Assembly (NCBI GenBank): GCA_026397915.1
Contig: JAPLTX010000044.1
Coordinates: forward strand, 1 to 64,000
Origin: Verrucomicrobiota bacterium
GTDB taxonomy: Bacteria > Verrucomicrobiota > Verrucomicrobiia > CAIQCK01
DNA length: 64,000 nt
Reading direction: 5' to 3'
Positions 40,969 to 50,246 of this stretch are shown here, piece by piece; the stretch's first letter is position 1; every line of letters begins with the position of its first letter. The position numbers were made by a program, and so were the translations under genes. The notes below the pieces were generated by a model. It saw only the letters and a list, made by a program, of their open reading frames with translations. It did no database searches and was not told the origin of the DNA.

Positions 40969-42279
40969 TCAATGCGCGGCGCGGATCAACCTTGCGGCAA
41001 ACGAGCCGTCCAGTCCATCGCGCGGCGGAAAAGTCTCAGCGCAGCGGTCGAGCGTGAATTCCGCACTGGACTTCAAGAACGCCTCCACAACGCCGCGGTT
41101 CTCTTCTGGTTCGAGGCTGCACGTGCTATAGACCAGCACGCCCCCGTGTTTGACCCGCCGCGCCGCCGTTTGCAGCAGCTTCAACTGCTCTGCGGCCAGG
41201 CGGGCGATGTCATCGGGGCGTAGGCGCCAGCGCGCGTCTACGCGGCGGCGCAACACGCCGGTGTTGGAGCAGGGCACATCCACCAACACGCGATCAAACC
41301 ATGTCTCGCTTGAATCGGCTGGGCGCGTTTGCCGAACGGTGACGCAAACAACGCCCAGGCGCGAACAATTCACCACCACTTGTTTCAGGCGGTCCGCGGA
41401 CGAGTCTTCGGCGACGATCTCGCCCCGATCCTGCATCAGTTGCGCCAGACAGGTTGTTTTGCCGCCCGGCGCGGCGCAGGCGTCCAACACGCGCTCGCCC
41501 GGTTGCGCGCCCAGCAACTCCACGGCGAGCAGCGTGCTTGGATCTTGAATGTAAAACTCCCCTTCGGCGAACCCCGGAAGCCGTTCTGCCGAATCGGCAG
41601 CGCGAACCTCGATCATTGGCAGCGCGCGGGACGCAATGCCCGCGAGTTCGGCTCCGACGCCTGCCACGCGCCATTTTGCCAGCAACGCGTCGGCGGTGGT
41701 TCGCAGCGTGTTCACGCGGGCGAAGATCTTCGGCGGACGGTTGTTCCAGTCGAGCAGCGCGCGCGTGTCCGCTTCGCCGTAACGTGCCAGCCATCGGGTG
41801 ACCAGCCAATCCGGATGCGAACATCGAACGGCCAGCGGCTGGCGTTGGAGCGCTGCCGCCAGTGCCGGGCGGTCCCGTTGCGCGTTTCGCAAAAGTCCGT
41901 TCAGGAACCCGCCCAGACGTCCTGAGGACGCGCGCTTTGCCAATTCCACCGTTGAGTTTACCGCAGCGTGCGCCGGCACGCGGTCGAGGAAGAACAGTTG
42001 ATACAAACCGAGCCGCGCCAGCGCGGCAATATCCGGCTGCGGCTTGCGTTCCGCCTTCTGGGCTATCAGCCAGTCGAGTGCGTCTCGTTGGCGCAAGCAG
42101 CCGTAAAACAGCTCGGTTACCAGCGCACGGTCACGCGCGGGCAACGCCGACCCTTGCAGCGCAACGTGAAGCAGGTCGTCGGCCGCGCGATCGCCTCGCT
42201 CCCACTTGCACAACAGATCGAACACAATTTCTCTTGGATTGGTTGAAGTCACGCGATAACTTCTACCACTTTTCAACAT
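40969..42279 (-). CDS. rsmB: 16S rRNA (cytosine-967-C5)-methyltransferase RsmB
   Basis: A 436-residue enzyme. The N-terminal NusB-like RNA-binding domain (about 15-150) contains LLCKWERGDRAADDLL, RDRALVTELFYGCLRQRDAL and HAAVNSTVELAKR. The catalytic domain has the SAM motif VLDACAAPGGKTTCLAQLM, the DVPCSNTGVLRRR motif with the first active-site Cys, and VYSTCSLEPEENRGVV with the second. It methylates C967 of 16S rRNA. The ATG at 42279 shares the palindrome CATG with the divergent next gene; a GTG at 42252 (start VTSTNPREI) fits the family N-terminus better and would leave 25 bp between the genes. Confidence 0.94.
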   Translation of the reverse strand: MLKSGRSYRVTSTNPREIVFDLLCKWERGDRAADDLLHVALQGSALPARDRALVTELFYGCLRQRDALDWLIAQKAERKPQPDIAALARLGLYQLFFLDRVPAHAAVNSTVELAKRASSGRLGGFLNGLLRNAQRDRPALAAALQRQPLAVRCSHPDWLVTRWLARYGEADTRALLDWNNRPPKIFARVNTLRTTADALLAKWRVAGVGAELAGIASRALPMIEVRAADSAERLPGFAEGEFYIQDPSTLLAVELLGAQPGERVLDACAAPGGKTTCLAQLMQDRGEIVAEDSSADRLKQVVVNCSRLGVVCVTVRQTRPADSSETWFDRVLVDVPCSNTGVLRRRVDARWRLRPDDIARLAAEQLKLLQTAARRVKHGGVLVYSTCSLEPEENRGVVEAFLKSSAEFTLDRCAETFPPRDGLDGSFAARLIRAAH

Positions 42280-44209
42280 GACGGACGATCAAATCCAATC
42301 ATTACTCGACGATGGTAAGGCCGAAGCCCGCCACGTGGACGCTCTAAAGAAGCTCGACCCCGGCGCTTACTGCATCCATCGCAGTTGGGGCTTTGGCAAG
42401 GTGGCGAGCTTCGACCACATCATGGGCAAGTTCCAGATAGACTTCAAAGGCAGGGCCGGCCACGCCATGGAGGCGCGCTACGCCGCCGAGTCGCTGGAGA
42501 TTCTGCCGGCCGGGCACATTCTCGTCCAGAAGGTGGTCGGCCTCGACGCGCTCAAGCAGCTCGCAGCCGGGCAGCCGTTGCAGTTGATGCGCGTCGTGCT
42601 GGGCAGCTTTGGCGGCCAGGCGATGGTGGAGCCGATTGCCGCGGCGTTGTGCCCGGAGGTTGTTGCCACGGCGGATTGGAAAAAGTGGTGGGATGGCGCC
42701 AAGCGCGCGATGAAGAAAGATCCGCACTTCGGCGTTCCAGCGAAGAAAACCGAGGCGTTCGTGCTGCGCGACAAGCCGCAGCGTCCGGAGGAGGAACTGC
42801 TCAGGTTGTTTGCCGCTGGCGCCAACCTCAAACAAAAACTCCAGGCAGCGGAACAGTTGTTGCGCATTGCGGACCTGTTGCCCGACGTGGCAGCGGTGCT
42901 CGGTTCGGTCATTCACGCGCTTAGCGACGAGATCGAGGCCTCCCCGCACCGCGACCCGGCCACCACGCTCGAAGCAATCTGGGTGCGCGACGAACTGGCC
43001 GGGCTTTGCGGTCACCAGACCCCGCATACCGTCGAGCAGATTCATGAGGTGGTCCGGAACGTGCGTCATCTGGGCGAGTTGTTGCAATCGTTGCCGTCTG
43101 CGAAGCAGAAGCGACTTTTGCCGCACCTGCGCACCGCCTATCCGGACACGTGGCACAACACGCTGCGGCAGATTCTGCTGAGCGCCGACGCGAAGCTCGC
43201 TGGTGACATTATTGAGTTTTTGACCAACGAAGGCCAGAGCGACGCGGTGCGCGCGTTTCTGGATCGAGTCGTTCGCGAGCAATCCGCCACCAATGAACTG
43301 TTGCTGTGGATTTGTCGCAGCCGCAACCAGCAGGCGTTCGCCGAGACGATCGGGCCGTTGCTCAATGTGCGGCTGGCTGGCGCCATTCTCCAAGCCATCC
43401 AGCGCGAGCACTCTGACACCGGCCGGAAAAAAAACCTGCTGTTGGAATGGTTTGTCAACGACCACGCGATGCTGGGCGATCTGTTGCGCGAGACGGACAT
43501 CGAGGATGTGCGCGACATCGCCCGCAAGCTCCTGTTGCATCCGGCCATTGGCGAGATGGATCGCCGCTCGTTGCTCGCGCGAATTATCAAGGTGTATCCG
43601 CAGATTCAAGCGCTGCTGACGGGCGGGGCCGAGGCGCGCCAGCAGACGATCACTGTTTCCTGGGAGAGCCTGGAGCAGCGGAAAGCCGAATACGACGAGC
43701 TGATCACCAAGCGCATGCCGGCCAACACACGCGACATTGCCATTGCCCGCAGTTACGGTGATCTGCGCGAGAACTTCGAGTTCAAGGCCGCCAAGGAAAT
43801 GCAGAAGGTCCTCATGGCGCGCAAGGGCGAGTTGGAACTCATGTTGACAAACTCGCGCGGCACGGATTTCGCCGACGCCAAGACCGACGCGGTCGGTGTC
43901 GGCGCCGTCGTCACGCTTGCCGATCTCACGGAGAACAAAACGGTCCGTTACGCCATCCTCGGAGCGTGGGACAGCGACGTGGACCGTGGCATTATCAGTT
44001 ACCAGACCACACTCGCCCAGGCGTTGCTGAACAAGAAGGCGGGCGACGAGGCGGATTTCGAAATCGGCGGTCAGCGTCATCACGTTCGCGTCGAGAAGAT
44101 CGAACGCTACGTGGATATGAAATCGGAGATCGGTCCGCCCTGTATTTTGCGGGTGGCGGCGGGCGCCGCTGAAGCTAGTAGCGCCCCGGCAGCACCAGCC
44201 AGCAATTGA
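42278..44209 (+). CDS. GreA-type transcription elongation factor with long N-terminal extension (chlamydial-like architecture)
   Basis: A 643-residue protein. The last ~165 residues are GreA/GreB-like: a coiled-coil with the acidic tip GDLRENFEFKAAKEMQ (equivalent to GDLSENAEYHAAKE) and the FKBP-like C-terminal domain (GAVVTLADLTENKTVRYAILGAWDSD, GDEADFEIGGQRHHVRV). The first ~475 residues start with a small beta domain (DPGAYCIHRSWGFGKVASFD, KFQIDFKGRAGHAME) then helical repeats. Chlamydial GreA is also fused to a large N-terminal region, so this supports a PVC origin. GreA rescues backtracked RNA polymerase. The N-terminal part may bind polymerase or the ribosome; unknown. Confidence 0.85.
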   Translation: MTDDQIQSLLDDGKAEARHVDALKKLDPGAYCIHRSWGFGKVASFDHIMGKFQIDFKGRAGHAMEARYAAESLEILPAGHILVQKVVGLDALKQLAAGQPLQLMRVVLGSFGGQAMVEPIAAALCPEVVATADWKKWWDGAKRAMKKDPHFGVPAKKTEAFVLRDKPQRPEEELLRLFAAGANLKQKLQAAEQLLRIADLLPDVAAVLGSVIHALSDEIEASPHRDPATTLEAIWVRDELAGLCGHQTPHTVEQIHEVVRNVRHLGELLQSLPSAKQKRLLPHLRTAYPDTWHNTLRQILLSADAKLAGDIIEFLTNEGQSDAVRAFLDRVVREQSATNELLLWICRSRNQQAFAETIGPLLNVRLAGAILQAIQREHSDTGRKKNLLLEWFVNDHAMLGDLLRETDIEDVRDIARKLLLHPAIGEMDRRSLLARIIKVYPQIQALLTGGAEARQQTITVSWESLEQRKAEYDELITKRMPANTRDIAIARSYGDLRENFEFKAAKEMQKVLMARKGELELMLTNSRGTDFADAKTDAVGVGAVVTLADLTENKTVRYAILGAWDSDVDRGIISYQTTLAQALLNKKAGDEADFEIGGQRHHVRVEKIERYVDMKSEIGPPCILRVAAGAAEASSAPAAPASN

Positions 44210-44678
44210 GCCACGCCCAGCCGGCCGCCAGTCCCAACAGCAGCACCAGCAGGTTGAGCCGCACGCTCAACCGGTGCAGCCGCTGCCAGCGCAGCAGCAC
44301 TTCCTCGCGAGCGTCTTCGTCCTCCTTCTCGCGAGCTTCGTGCGCCTCATCGCGCAGCGAGTTCATGCGCGGCACGAGCCGCTGCCGTGCCCAGAACACC
44401 ATCACCATCATTCCGAACACCAGCACCAGCACCGTTGAGCCGCCTTTCCATGGCCAGAACCGCATGGCAATCAGCAGCCCGCCGCTCATCAGGCCAAACA
44501 GGGCGCACACCAGCCCGACCAGATAGTAGCGCGGGAACACGGCTCGGATGAACTTGCCGGCGTGTTCCACCTCCAACGTCCGAAATGCCGTGGGCGCGAC
44601 TACGAACAGGAAAAAGACAATCGCCCCCATCCATAACGCCCACGACAAGAGAAAGACGTAGCCTAATGCGATGGTCAT
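44175..44678 (-). CDS. DUF4149/TMEM205-like membrane protein
   Basis: A 167-residue protein with four hydrophobic helices: FLLSWALWMGAIVFFLFVV, YYLVGLVCALFGLMSGGLLI, STVLVLVFGMMVMVFWA and LNLLVLLLGLAAGWAWL. A highly charged segment (LRDEAHEAREKEDEDAREEV) lies between helices 3 and 4. The pattern of a FRTLEVEHAGKFIRAVFPRYY loop after helix 1 is typical of DUF4149. The function is unknown; a small-solute or quality-control role has been proposed for relatives. Its 3' end overlaps the GreA-like gene by 35 bp in the convergent direction. Confidence 0.82.
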   Translation of the reverse strand: MTIALGYVFLLSWALWMGAIVFFLFVVAPTAFRTLEVEHAGKFIRAVFPRYYLVGLVCALFGLMSGGLLIAMRFWPWKGGSTVLVLVFGMMVMVFWARQRLVPRMNSLRDEAHEAREKEDEDAREEVLLRWQRLHRLSVRLNLLVLLLGLAAGWAWLNCWLVLPGRY

Positions 44679-44821
44679 CGTTGTCCAGCTTACCGATGCC
44701 GGCGCCGCCTGCCAATAGAGAAAATGAGGCGGCTGGAGAACATCACGGCAGACTCATGGGCGGTTTCAACAGGTTCCACTGCCGGCAAAAGATGTGAACG
44801 AGGAATGGAAGGTGCCGCCAA

Positions 44822-44934
44822 CCTGGGAGCGCGGGCATCCGCCCGCTTGGGCATGCAAACCACGATGGCTTCTCTTCGTGTTGCGGCACTGTCGAATAAC
44901 CACCGAAGGCGGGCAGGATGCCCGCGCTCCCAGG
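44822..44934. repeat. 113-bp REP/MITE-like element with long inverted arms
   Basis: CCTGGGAGCGCGGGCATCC (44822-44840) is exactly repeated in reverse complement at 44916-44934. The pairing continues inward with GCCCGC (44841-44846) and GCGGGC (44909-44914), leaving one bulged base. The whole can form a 25-bp stem with a 62-base central region. Inside each arm GCGGGC-AT-..-GCCCGC is itself near-palindromic, as in REP/BIME sequences. It lies in the 269-bp gap between the DUF4149 and TPR genes. No terminal direct repeat is evident. Confidence 0.85.
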
Positions 44935-44947
44935 CCGCAGACACGCG

Positions 44948-45481
44948 CTACGACTGTCCCGTCAGCGACAAAAACTCCGGCAGGCGCCGCATACTGTTGA
45001 AATCTTCTTCCTCGCACGCAAGCCGGCGATACGCGGCTTCCTTTCTGACGGCTTTCTCCAGCAAACGCAGCGCCTCCTCGTGCTGGCCTTGCACGGCGCG
45101 GTAACACGCCATGTTATAATTGGCCAGCGGATGGTCGGCGCGCAAGCGCCGCGCGTGTTCCAACGCTTCGATGGCCGCATCCAGCGACTTCGTTCGCCGC
45201 CGGCAATACGCAAGCTGAATCCAGCCGTCCACGTTCTTCGGCTGCGCGGCGAGCAGCTTTTCAAACCAAGGCTCCGCGTCGGCGTAGCGGTGCGCGCAGA
45301 GCAGAATAAACGCCCTCGCGCTGATACCGTCCTCGTGATCGGGTTGTTGCGCCAGCAGCGCGTCCACCTCCGCCAGCGCGTCGTCGTGCATGCCGAGCGC
45401 AGCGTAGCCTTCCGCTGCCTCCAAGTGTTTCCGAATCTCAATGTTGTCCACGTTGAGTATTTCAACTGTTTCACGGAACAA
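44948..45481 (-). CDS. TPR-repeat protein
   Basis: A 177-residue soluble protein of about four TPR units: RKHLEAAEGYAALGMHDDAL, ISARAFILLCAHRYADAEPW, WIQLAYCRRRTKSLDAAIEA and YNMACYRAVQGQHEEALRLL, each with the [WLF]-x2-[AG]-x3-[AY/L]-x5-A spacing. No signal peptide. It is transcribed away from the first kinase gene; 111 bp separate the two starts. Such small TPR proteins are often adaptor or chaperone-like parts. An alternative start at the GTG near 45451 would remove ten residues. Confidence 0.82.
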   Translation of the reverse strand: MFRETVEILNVDNIEIRKHLEAAEGYAALGMHDDALAEVDALLAQQPDHEDGISARAFILLCAHRYADAEPWFEKLLAAQPKNVDGWIQLAYCRRRTKSLDAAIEALEHARRLRADHPLANYNMACYRAVQGQHEEALRLLEKAVRKEAAYRRLACEEEDFNSMRRLPEFLSLTGQS

Positions 45482-45544
45482 ACTCCAGCCGGATATCGGA
45501 GCGAGGAGTTGTTCCCTTGTGTGTTCTTCGTCGCCAGCCAGTGC

Positions 45545-45572
45545 TTGACCGTGTCGTTTGCGGCGTTAGACT
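45545..45572 (+). promoter_or_regulatory. Sigma-70 promoter of the first kinase gene
   Basis: TTGACC (45545-45550), 16 bases, TAGACT (45567-45572). The expected start near 45579 leaves a very short leader with AAAGGAG (45580-45586), directly before the TTG start at 45593. The same two hexamers and spacing occur before the fourth kinase gene. Confidence 0.62.
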
Positions 45573-45592
45573 GCGCGACAAAGGAGCCGGCC

Positions 45593-48500
45593 TTGACTAA
45601 TCTTGAGGGTCAGACATTCGCGGGATACGAGGTTCTCAGCAAGCTGGGCGAAGGCGGCATGGGAGCGGTCTATAAGGCCCGCCAGCCGATGCTCAACCGC
45701 CTCGTCGCACTCAAGGTGATGTCATCCCACCTCGGCGCAGATCCCAGCTTCGTCGCCCGTTTCGTTCGCGAGGCTTCCGCCGCCGCCAACCTCAACCATC
45801 CCAACATGGTGCAGGTCTATACCGCCGGCGAAGCCGACGGCGTTCACTTTATCGCGATGGAGTTCGTCGAGGGCGAGTCGCTCCAAAAACGCCTGCACCG
45901 GCTCGGACGCATCGAGCCGCGCGAAGCCGTTGCCATCACCGTCTATGTGGCCCAAGCCCTTCAGTATGCATGGAACAAGGCCCATCTCATCCACCGCGAC
46001 ATCAAGCCCGACAACGTCTTCCTCTCCAATTCCGGCGAGGTGAAGGTGGGCGACCTCGGTCTGGCCAAGAGCGTTGGTGGCGAAACCACCGAGTTGACGC
46101 AGACCGGCACGGCGATGGGTTCGCCGCACTACATCAGCCCGGAGCAGGCCACAGGGTTGAAGGACGTGGATTTCCGCACCGACATCTACAGCTTGGGCTG
46201 CACTCTCTACCACATGTTGACGGGCAAGACGCCCTATAGTGGCGACAGTTCGATGGCGGTCATGATGAAGCACGTCAACGACCCGCCGCCGGCGATTTTC
46301 AAGACGTGGCCGGGGTGCCCGATGCCGATGGGGATGTTGGTGGGCAAGATGCTGGCCAAGGACCGCAACGCGCGGCCTCAGAGCTACGAGCAGTTGGTTG
46401 ATGACCTGCTGGCGGTCCACGAGAAAATCAAAAACATGGAATCCGTGCGCGCCGTGGCAGTGACGCCCGCGGCAGCGCAACCAAAGAGCGTGACACCAGC
46501 CTCCGGCGCAAAGGCGGCAAGAAGCTTCGCGCCGCCGGCGATGAAAGAGACGGTCGCCGCCCCGTCGCCCGGAAACCGGAAGCTGATCTACGCCGCTGCT
46601 GGACTTGCAGCCGTCGCGGCGATTGCGGGCGCGGCGTGGTGGTTTGTTGGCCGACCGTCTCCGCGCGGCGAGGAGCCGGCGATAGCGACGACCGGTCAGG
46701 CACCCGCAGCGCTGCCTCTAGCCGTGGACACCGCCACCCCTCGCGAAACCGCCGTCGCACCGCCAATGGCATCCGCCTGGCTGCCGCTGGACATTGCCAC
46801 GGCATGCAACGCCGATATCATCAGCACCGCTGAGCGCCAATCGTCGGACCAGTTCACATTCAACGGCGGAAGATTGGCCAGCACCAGTTGGCTGCGCAAG
46901 AACGGCCATCCCGAACCGGGGCTTCCCGACGACGGGCGTGTGCAGATCCCGGATACGCCGCCGCCGGGGTTTTTCCAAGTGCGAACGCCGCCGGCCAAGA
47001 ACGCCATGCTCCTCTCCGGTCCGGAGGGCTGCCAGCCGCAGCCGGTCACCGTTGAATTGACCGCTGGCGAGCGCGGCCGTTACTCGGAACTGGTTATTTT
47101 GCACACTACGTGCCACGGCAATGGAACTCTGCGTGTCTTGCTCCGCTACGAAACGGGCTTGGAGACAACCGTCTCCATGCCTGTGTTTGACTGGAGTCCC
47201 CGTGGGCGAACTGGCCCGTTGCCCGCCGATCTCCGTGTCGCTGCCACTTCGCGCGACACCTATCCGGGGGGAGTCCGAATCGCAGAGATGTTTGCCCAGC
47301 GAATTCCCGCCGACCCGCTGCGGACGTTACGTTCTCTGACCTTCTCGTTTGATTCGCTAACGCCGGCAAAAGGGGTTTCAGAACGGGATGCTCGCAGTCA
47401 TTTCACCGTCGGCATCTTCGCCATCAGCGCGTTGCCGGCAGCCGGGCCTGCATCCCCTGTCGCAGACACCACCGCTCGCGAAGCCGCTCCAACTCCGACG
47501 AAGTTCGGCACGCTTTTTGACGGCCGCGACACGTTGGCATGGCAGAGGAGCGACGGCGGGCCATGCGATTGGCGGGTGGAGGCCGGCGCGTTGGTGGCCG
47601 GCGCAACCGATCTCGATACGCGGGAGAAGTTCCAGGACTTCGAATTGCACGTCGAGTTCGCCTGCCCTCAGGACCGTAAGCAGGGCAACAGCGGCGTCTA
47701 TATCCAGGGCCGTTACGAACTGCAGATTCTGGAATCCTTTGGCAAGCCGGCGACGGACGGTTCCTGCGGCGCGATTTTCAAGCTCAAGGCGCCGACTGAG
47801 AATGCGAGCAAACCGCCGGACGAATGGCAGACGTTCGACATCAGCTTCCGTGCCGCTCGCTTCGACGCCGCCGGGGCGAAGACCGCCAACGCCCGCCTGA
47901 GCGTTGTGCACAATGACGCAACTATTCATCGCGATGTTGAGATCGCTCGCAACACCGGCAAGGGGGAGGAGGAAAGCGCCGCACCCGGCCCGATCCGTTT
48001 GCAAGGCTACGGTAGTCCCGTGCGCTTCCGCAACATCCGCATCAAGCCGATGGGAACCACTGCAACTGCCATGACCGCTTCCGCCGCCACCGCATCGAAG
48101 CAACTCGGCTCGGTCTTCACCAATGCTGTCGGCGCGGAGATGGTCTATATCCCGCCCGGCGAGTTACTGATGGGCAGCACGAAGGAGGAGCGCGAATGGG
48201 CAGTCATGCCAGGAAACATGGGCGTGCGTGGTTCCGCCCTCAAGCGCGTGGGATTGGAAGGGGAGCGGCAGCCGCGGCAGGCGACGCTTCGCAGCGGTTT
48301 CTGGATGGGCCGCACGAAGGTGACTGTTGGACAATGGCGCAAGTTTGCGGATGCAACCAGCTACCGAACTATGGCCGAGACAAAGGGCGTGGCCATGGCA
48401 CACGAAAGGGTCAACCACAGTTGTGGGCAAGTTCAAGGCGCGAGTTGGAGCAACTTGGGATTCAGCAACCCCGTTCAGGATAACTATCCCGCTGTGTGCA

Positions 48501-50224
48501 TCAGTTGGGAAGATGCCACGGCGTTCTGCAAATGGTTGACTGAGCGCGAGCGTGAGGCTGGGCGGTTGCCGGCCGGATGCATGATGCGGCTGCCCACCGA
48601 AGCGGAATGGGAATATGCGTGTCGCGGCGGCAAACCAGGCACCAAGTTTTGGTGGGGTGATTCCAAGGAAGATGGCGAGGGTCGGCTCAATTGGAGCAAG
48701 CCCATGAATGCTGATGACGGGCTGGTAACCGTGGACCAATTTGGCGAGCGAGGCCGGAATGAATTCGGTCTGGCCGATATGGCAGGCAACGCATGGGATT
48801 GGTGCCTTGATAATCTCGACCCCGCAGGTCCGCACACTGAGCTTTACATGGACGATTCGTCCATGCGCGTCCTCAAGGGTGGTGACTTTGCGTCCATGCC
48901 GCAAGCCAACCGATGCGCCGCGCGTGACGGGAGACCCGCGGACACAGCTGATTTCCGATATGGGTTTCGAGTGTGTTGCGGCGTGGATGTGTCCGGCAAA
49001 GAAGCGGGCACAGGAACAGTGCTGCCGCTTGCCGAATGGAAGAGCCTCATCCCACTTATTGATCCCAAGCGCGATGGCATCGCTGGCGGCTGGAAGGTGG
49101 AACACGGCAGGCTTTATTGCACTAAGCGCACCCCTTGGTCCCTCTGCGAACTGCCCGTAGATTATAGGGGCGGCAACTATGATCTCCGCTTCCGCGTCAC
49201 ACGTGGCGATGGGCGGGACGTTGCCATCTTCTTCCTCTTCCGTAAGGGCATCACAGGGGGAACTGTGCTGTTTGACTACTTCAACATCAATGACTTGCTG
49301 GTTGCCAAGGGTGTCAAGGTCGCAGGACTCACAAATGTGAAAGGGAAACCGGCCCCCCGCAATGAAACCCGGAGAGAACGGCCCTCGTGGCTGCCCAAGG
49401 GGCAGGAGAAAGCTGTGCTCATCCAAGTGCGCGACGAAGGTATGGTTGTCACCTTGGATGGGGAGGAAGTGTTCCGTTGGGAAGGAAACTGGGAGGACGT
49501 GACGCAACATGAGAACATGGTTCTTTCGGAGAATAAAATTACCCGTCCAGTATTTGGCGTTAGTCCCCACGACTGCGAAGCCGTTTTCAGTGCCATCGAA
49601 ATGCGGGAAATCGCTGGCAAGGGCGAGTTCACACGCTTTGGCGCGAATGACGCCTTCGTCCGGGAAGTCGCCGCGCTGCCGGCGGAGCAGCAGGTCGCGC
49701 GCGTCGTGGCGGAGTTGAAGAAGCTCAACCCCGACTTCGATGGCAAAGAGAAGCACAAGATCGAGGGGAGTGACGTTAGCGAGTTGGAAATCTCGGCGCT
49801 GAACGTGACCGACATCTCGCCGGTGCGCGCGTTGACCAAGCTGCGGCGGTTCGTGTGCATCGCCTCCACCGACGGCAAGAAGCGATCCAAGCTCTGCGAT
49901 CTGACGCCGCTGCAAGGTTTGTCGCTGACAGAACTGCGGGTGCCTGGCTGTGACGTCAGCGATCTGTCGCCAGTGGCCGGGATGCCGCTGAGCCATCTGG
50001 GAATCGGCCACACGCGGGTCAGCGACCTGTCGCCGCTCAAAGGCGCACCGCTGGACACTCTCATGGCCCAAGGCGTTCCATTGCAGGACTTGTCTCCGTT
50101 ACGGGGCGCGCCGTTAACGACGATCTGGTGCGATGAAGCCGTGGCCGCGACTCCGGCAAACCGGGGAATCCTGAAATCCATTTCGACTCTCAAGACGATC
50201 AAGAGCGGCCGCGCCGCGCAGTAG
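45593..50224 (+). CDS. Membrane Ser/Thr kinase 1: kinase-TM-beta-DUF1080-FGE-lectin-LRR
   Basis: 1543 residues. The TTG start follows AAAGGAG and gives MTNLEGQTFAGYE, matching its paralogs. Kinase domain (about 12-275) is intact: GEGGMG loop 19-24, Lys41, Glu60, HRDIKPDN with Asp136 and Asn141, DLG with Asp154. A single membrane helix follows at about 331-353 (KLIYAAAGLAAVAAIAGAAWWF). Extracytoplasmic order: an unrecognised beta-rich domain (390-625), DUF1080 (636-821, with NSGVYIQGRYELQILESFG), FGE-sulfatase/SUMF1 (840-1130, RLPTEAEWEYACRGG), a lectin-like domain (1143-1342) and LRR-like repeats (1350-1543, DLTPLQGLSLTELRV). The FGE part lacks the catalytic Cys pair and is likely a C-type-lectin-like binding module. 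It starts a kinase operon. Confidence 0.88.
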   Translation: MTNLEGQTFAGYEVLSKLGEGGMGAVYKARQPMLNRLVALKVMSSHLGADPSFVARFVREASAAANLNHPNMVQVYTAGEADGVHFIAMEFVEGESLQKRLHRLGRIEPREAVAITVYVAQALQYAWNKAHLIHRDIKPDNVFLSNSGEVKVGDLGLAKSVGGETTELTQTGTAMGSPHYISPEQATGLKDVDFRTDIYSLGCTLYHMLTGKTPYSGDSSMAVMMKHVNDPPPAIFKTWPGCPMPMGMLVGKMLAKDRNARPQSYEQLVDDLLAVHEKIKNMESVRAVAVTPAAAQPKSVTPASGAKAARSFAPPAMKETVAAPSPGNRKLIYAAAGLAAVAAIAGAAWWFVGRPSPRGEEPAIATTGQAPAALPLAVDTATPRETAVAPPMASAWLPLDIATACNADIISTAERQSSDQFTFNGGRLASTSWLRKNGHPEPGLPDDGRVQIPDTPPPGFFQVRTPPAKNAMLLSGPEGCQPQPVTVELTAGERGRYSELVILHTTCHGNGTLRVLLRYETGLETTVSMPVFDWSPRGRTGPLPADLRVAATSRDTYPGGVRIAEMFAQRIPADPLRTLRSLTFSFDSLTPAKGVSERDARSHFTVGIFAISALPAAGPASPVADTTAREAAPTPTKFGTLFDGRDTLAWQRSDGGPCDWRVEAGALVAGATDLDTREKFQDFELHVEFACPQDRKQGNSGVYIQGRYELQILESFGKPATDGSCGAIFKLKAPTENASKPPDEWQTFDISFRAARFDAAGAKTANARLSVVHNDATIHRDVEIARNTGKGEEESAAPGPIRLQGYGSPVRFRNIRIKPMGTTATAMTASAATASKQLGSVFTNAVGAEMVYIPPGELLMGSTKEEREWAVMPGNMGVRGSALKRVGLEGERQPRQATLRSGFWMGRTKVTVGQWRKFADATSYRTMAETKGVAMAHERVNHSCGQVQGASWSNLGFSNPVQDNYPAVCISWEDATAFCKWLTEREREAGRLPAGCMMRLPTEAEWEYACRGGKPGTKFWWGDSKEDGEGRLNWSKPMNADDGLVTVDQFGERGRNEFGLADMAGNAWDWCLDNLDPAGPHTELYMDDSSMRVLKGGDFASMPQANRCAARDGRPADTADFRYGFRVCCGVDVSGKEAGTGTVLPLAEWKSLIPLIDPKRDGIAGGWKVEHGRLYCTKRTPWSLCELPVDYRGGNYDLRFRVTRGDGRDVAIFFLFRKGITGGTVLFDYFNINDLLVAKGVKVAGLTNVKGKPAPRNETRRERPSWLPKGQEKAVLIQVRDEGMVVTLDGEEVFRWEGNWEDVTQHENMVLSENKITRPVFGVSPHDCEAVFSAIEMREIAGKGEFTRFGANDAFVREVAALPAEQQVARVVAELKKLNPDFDGKEKHKIEGSDVSELEISALNVTDISPVRALTKLRRFVCIASTDGKKRSKLCDLTPLQGLSLTELRVPGCDVSDLSPVAGMPLSHLGIGHTRVSDLSPLKGAPLDTLMAQGVPLQDLSPLRGAPLTTIWCDEAVAATPANRGILKSISTLKTIKSGRAAQ

Positions 50225-50246
50225 CGTGTCAACCACAACCACGGTC

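Noticed and set aside
42344..44083. Antisense ORF (579 codons) opposite the GreA-like gene
   Set aside because: The sense strand has the GreA signature; the antisense product is rich in Arg/His/Leu with no motif.
44918..45592. N-terminal extension of kinase 1 back to 44918
   Set aside because: The extra 225 codons run antisense through the TPR gene and have no family match. The TTG at 45593 with AAAGGAG reproduces the paralogs' start.
48164..50071. Long antisense ORF (635 codons) opposite kinase 1
   Set aside because: Its coding strand opposes clear FGE, lectin and LRR modules. G+C-rich DNA commonly leaves such shadows; its translation has no recognisable domain.
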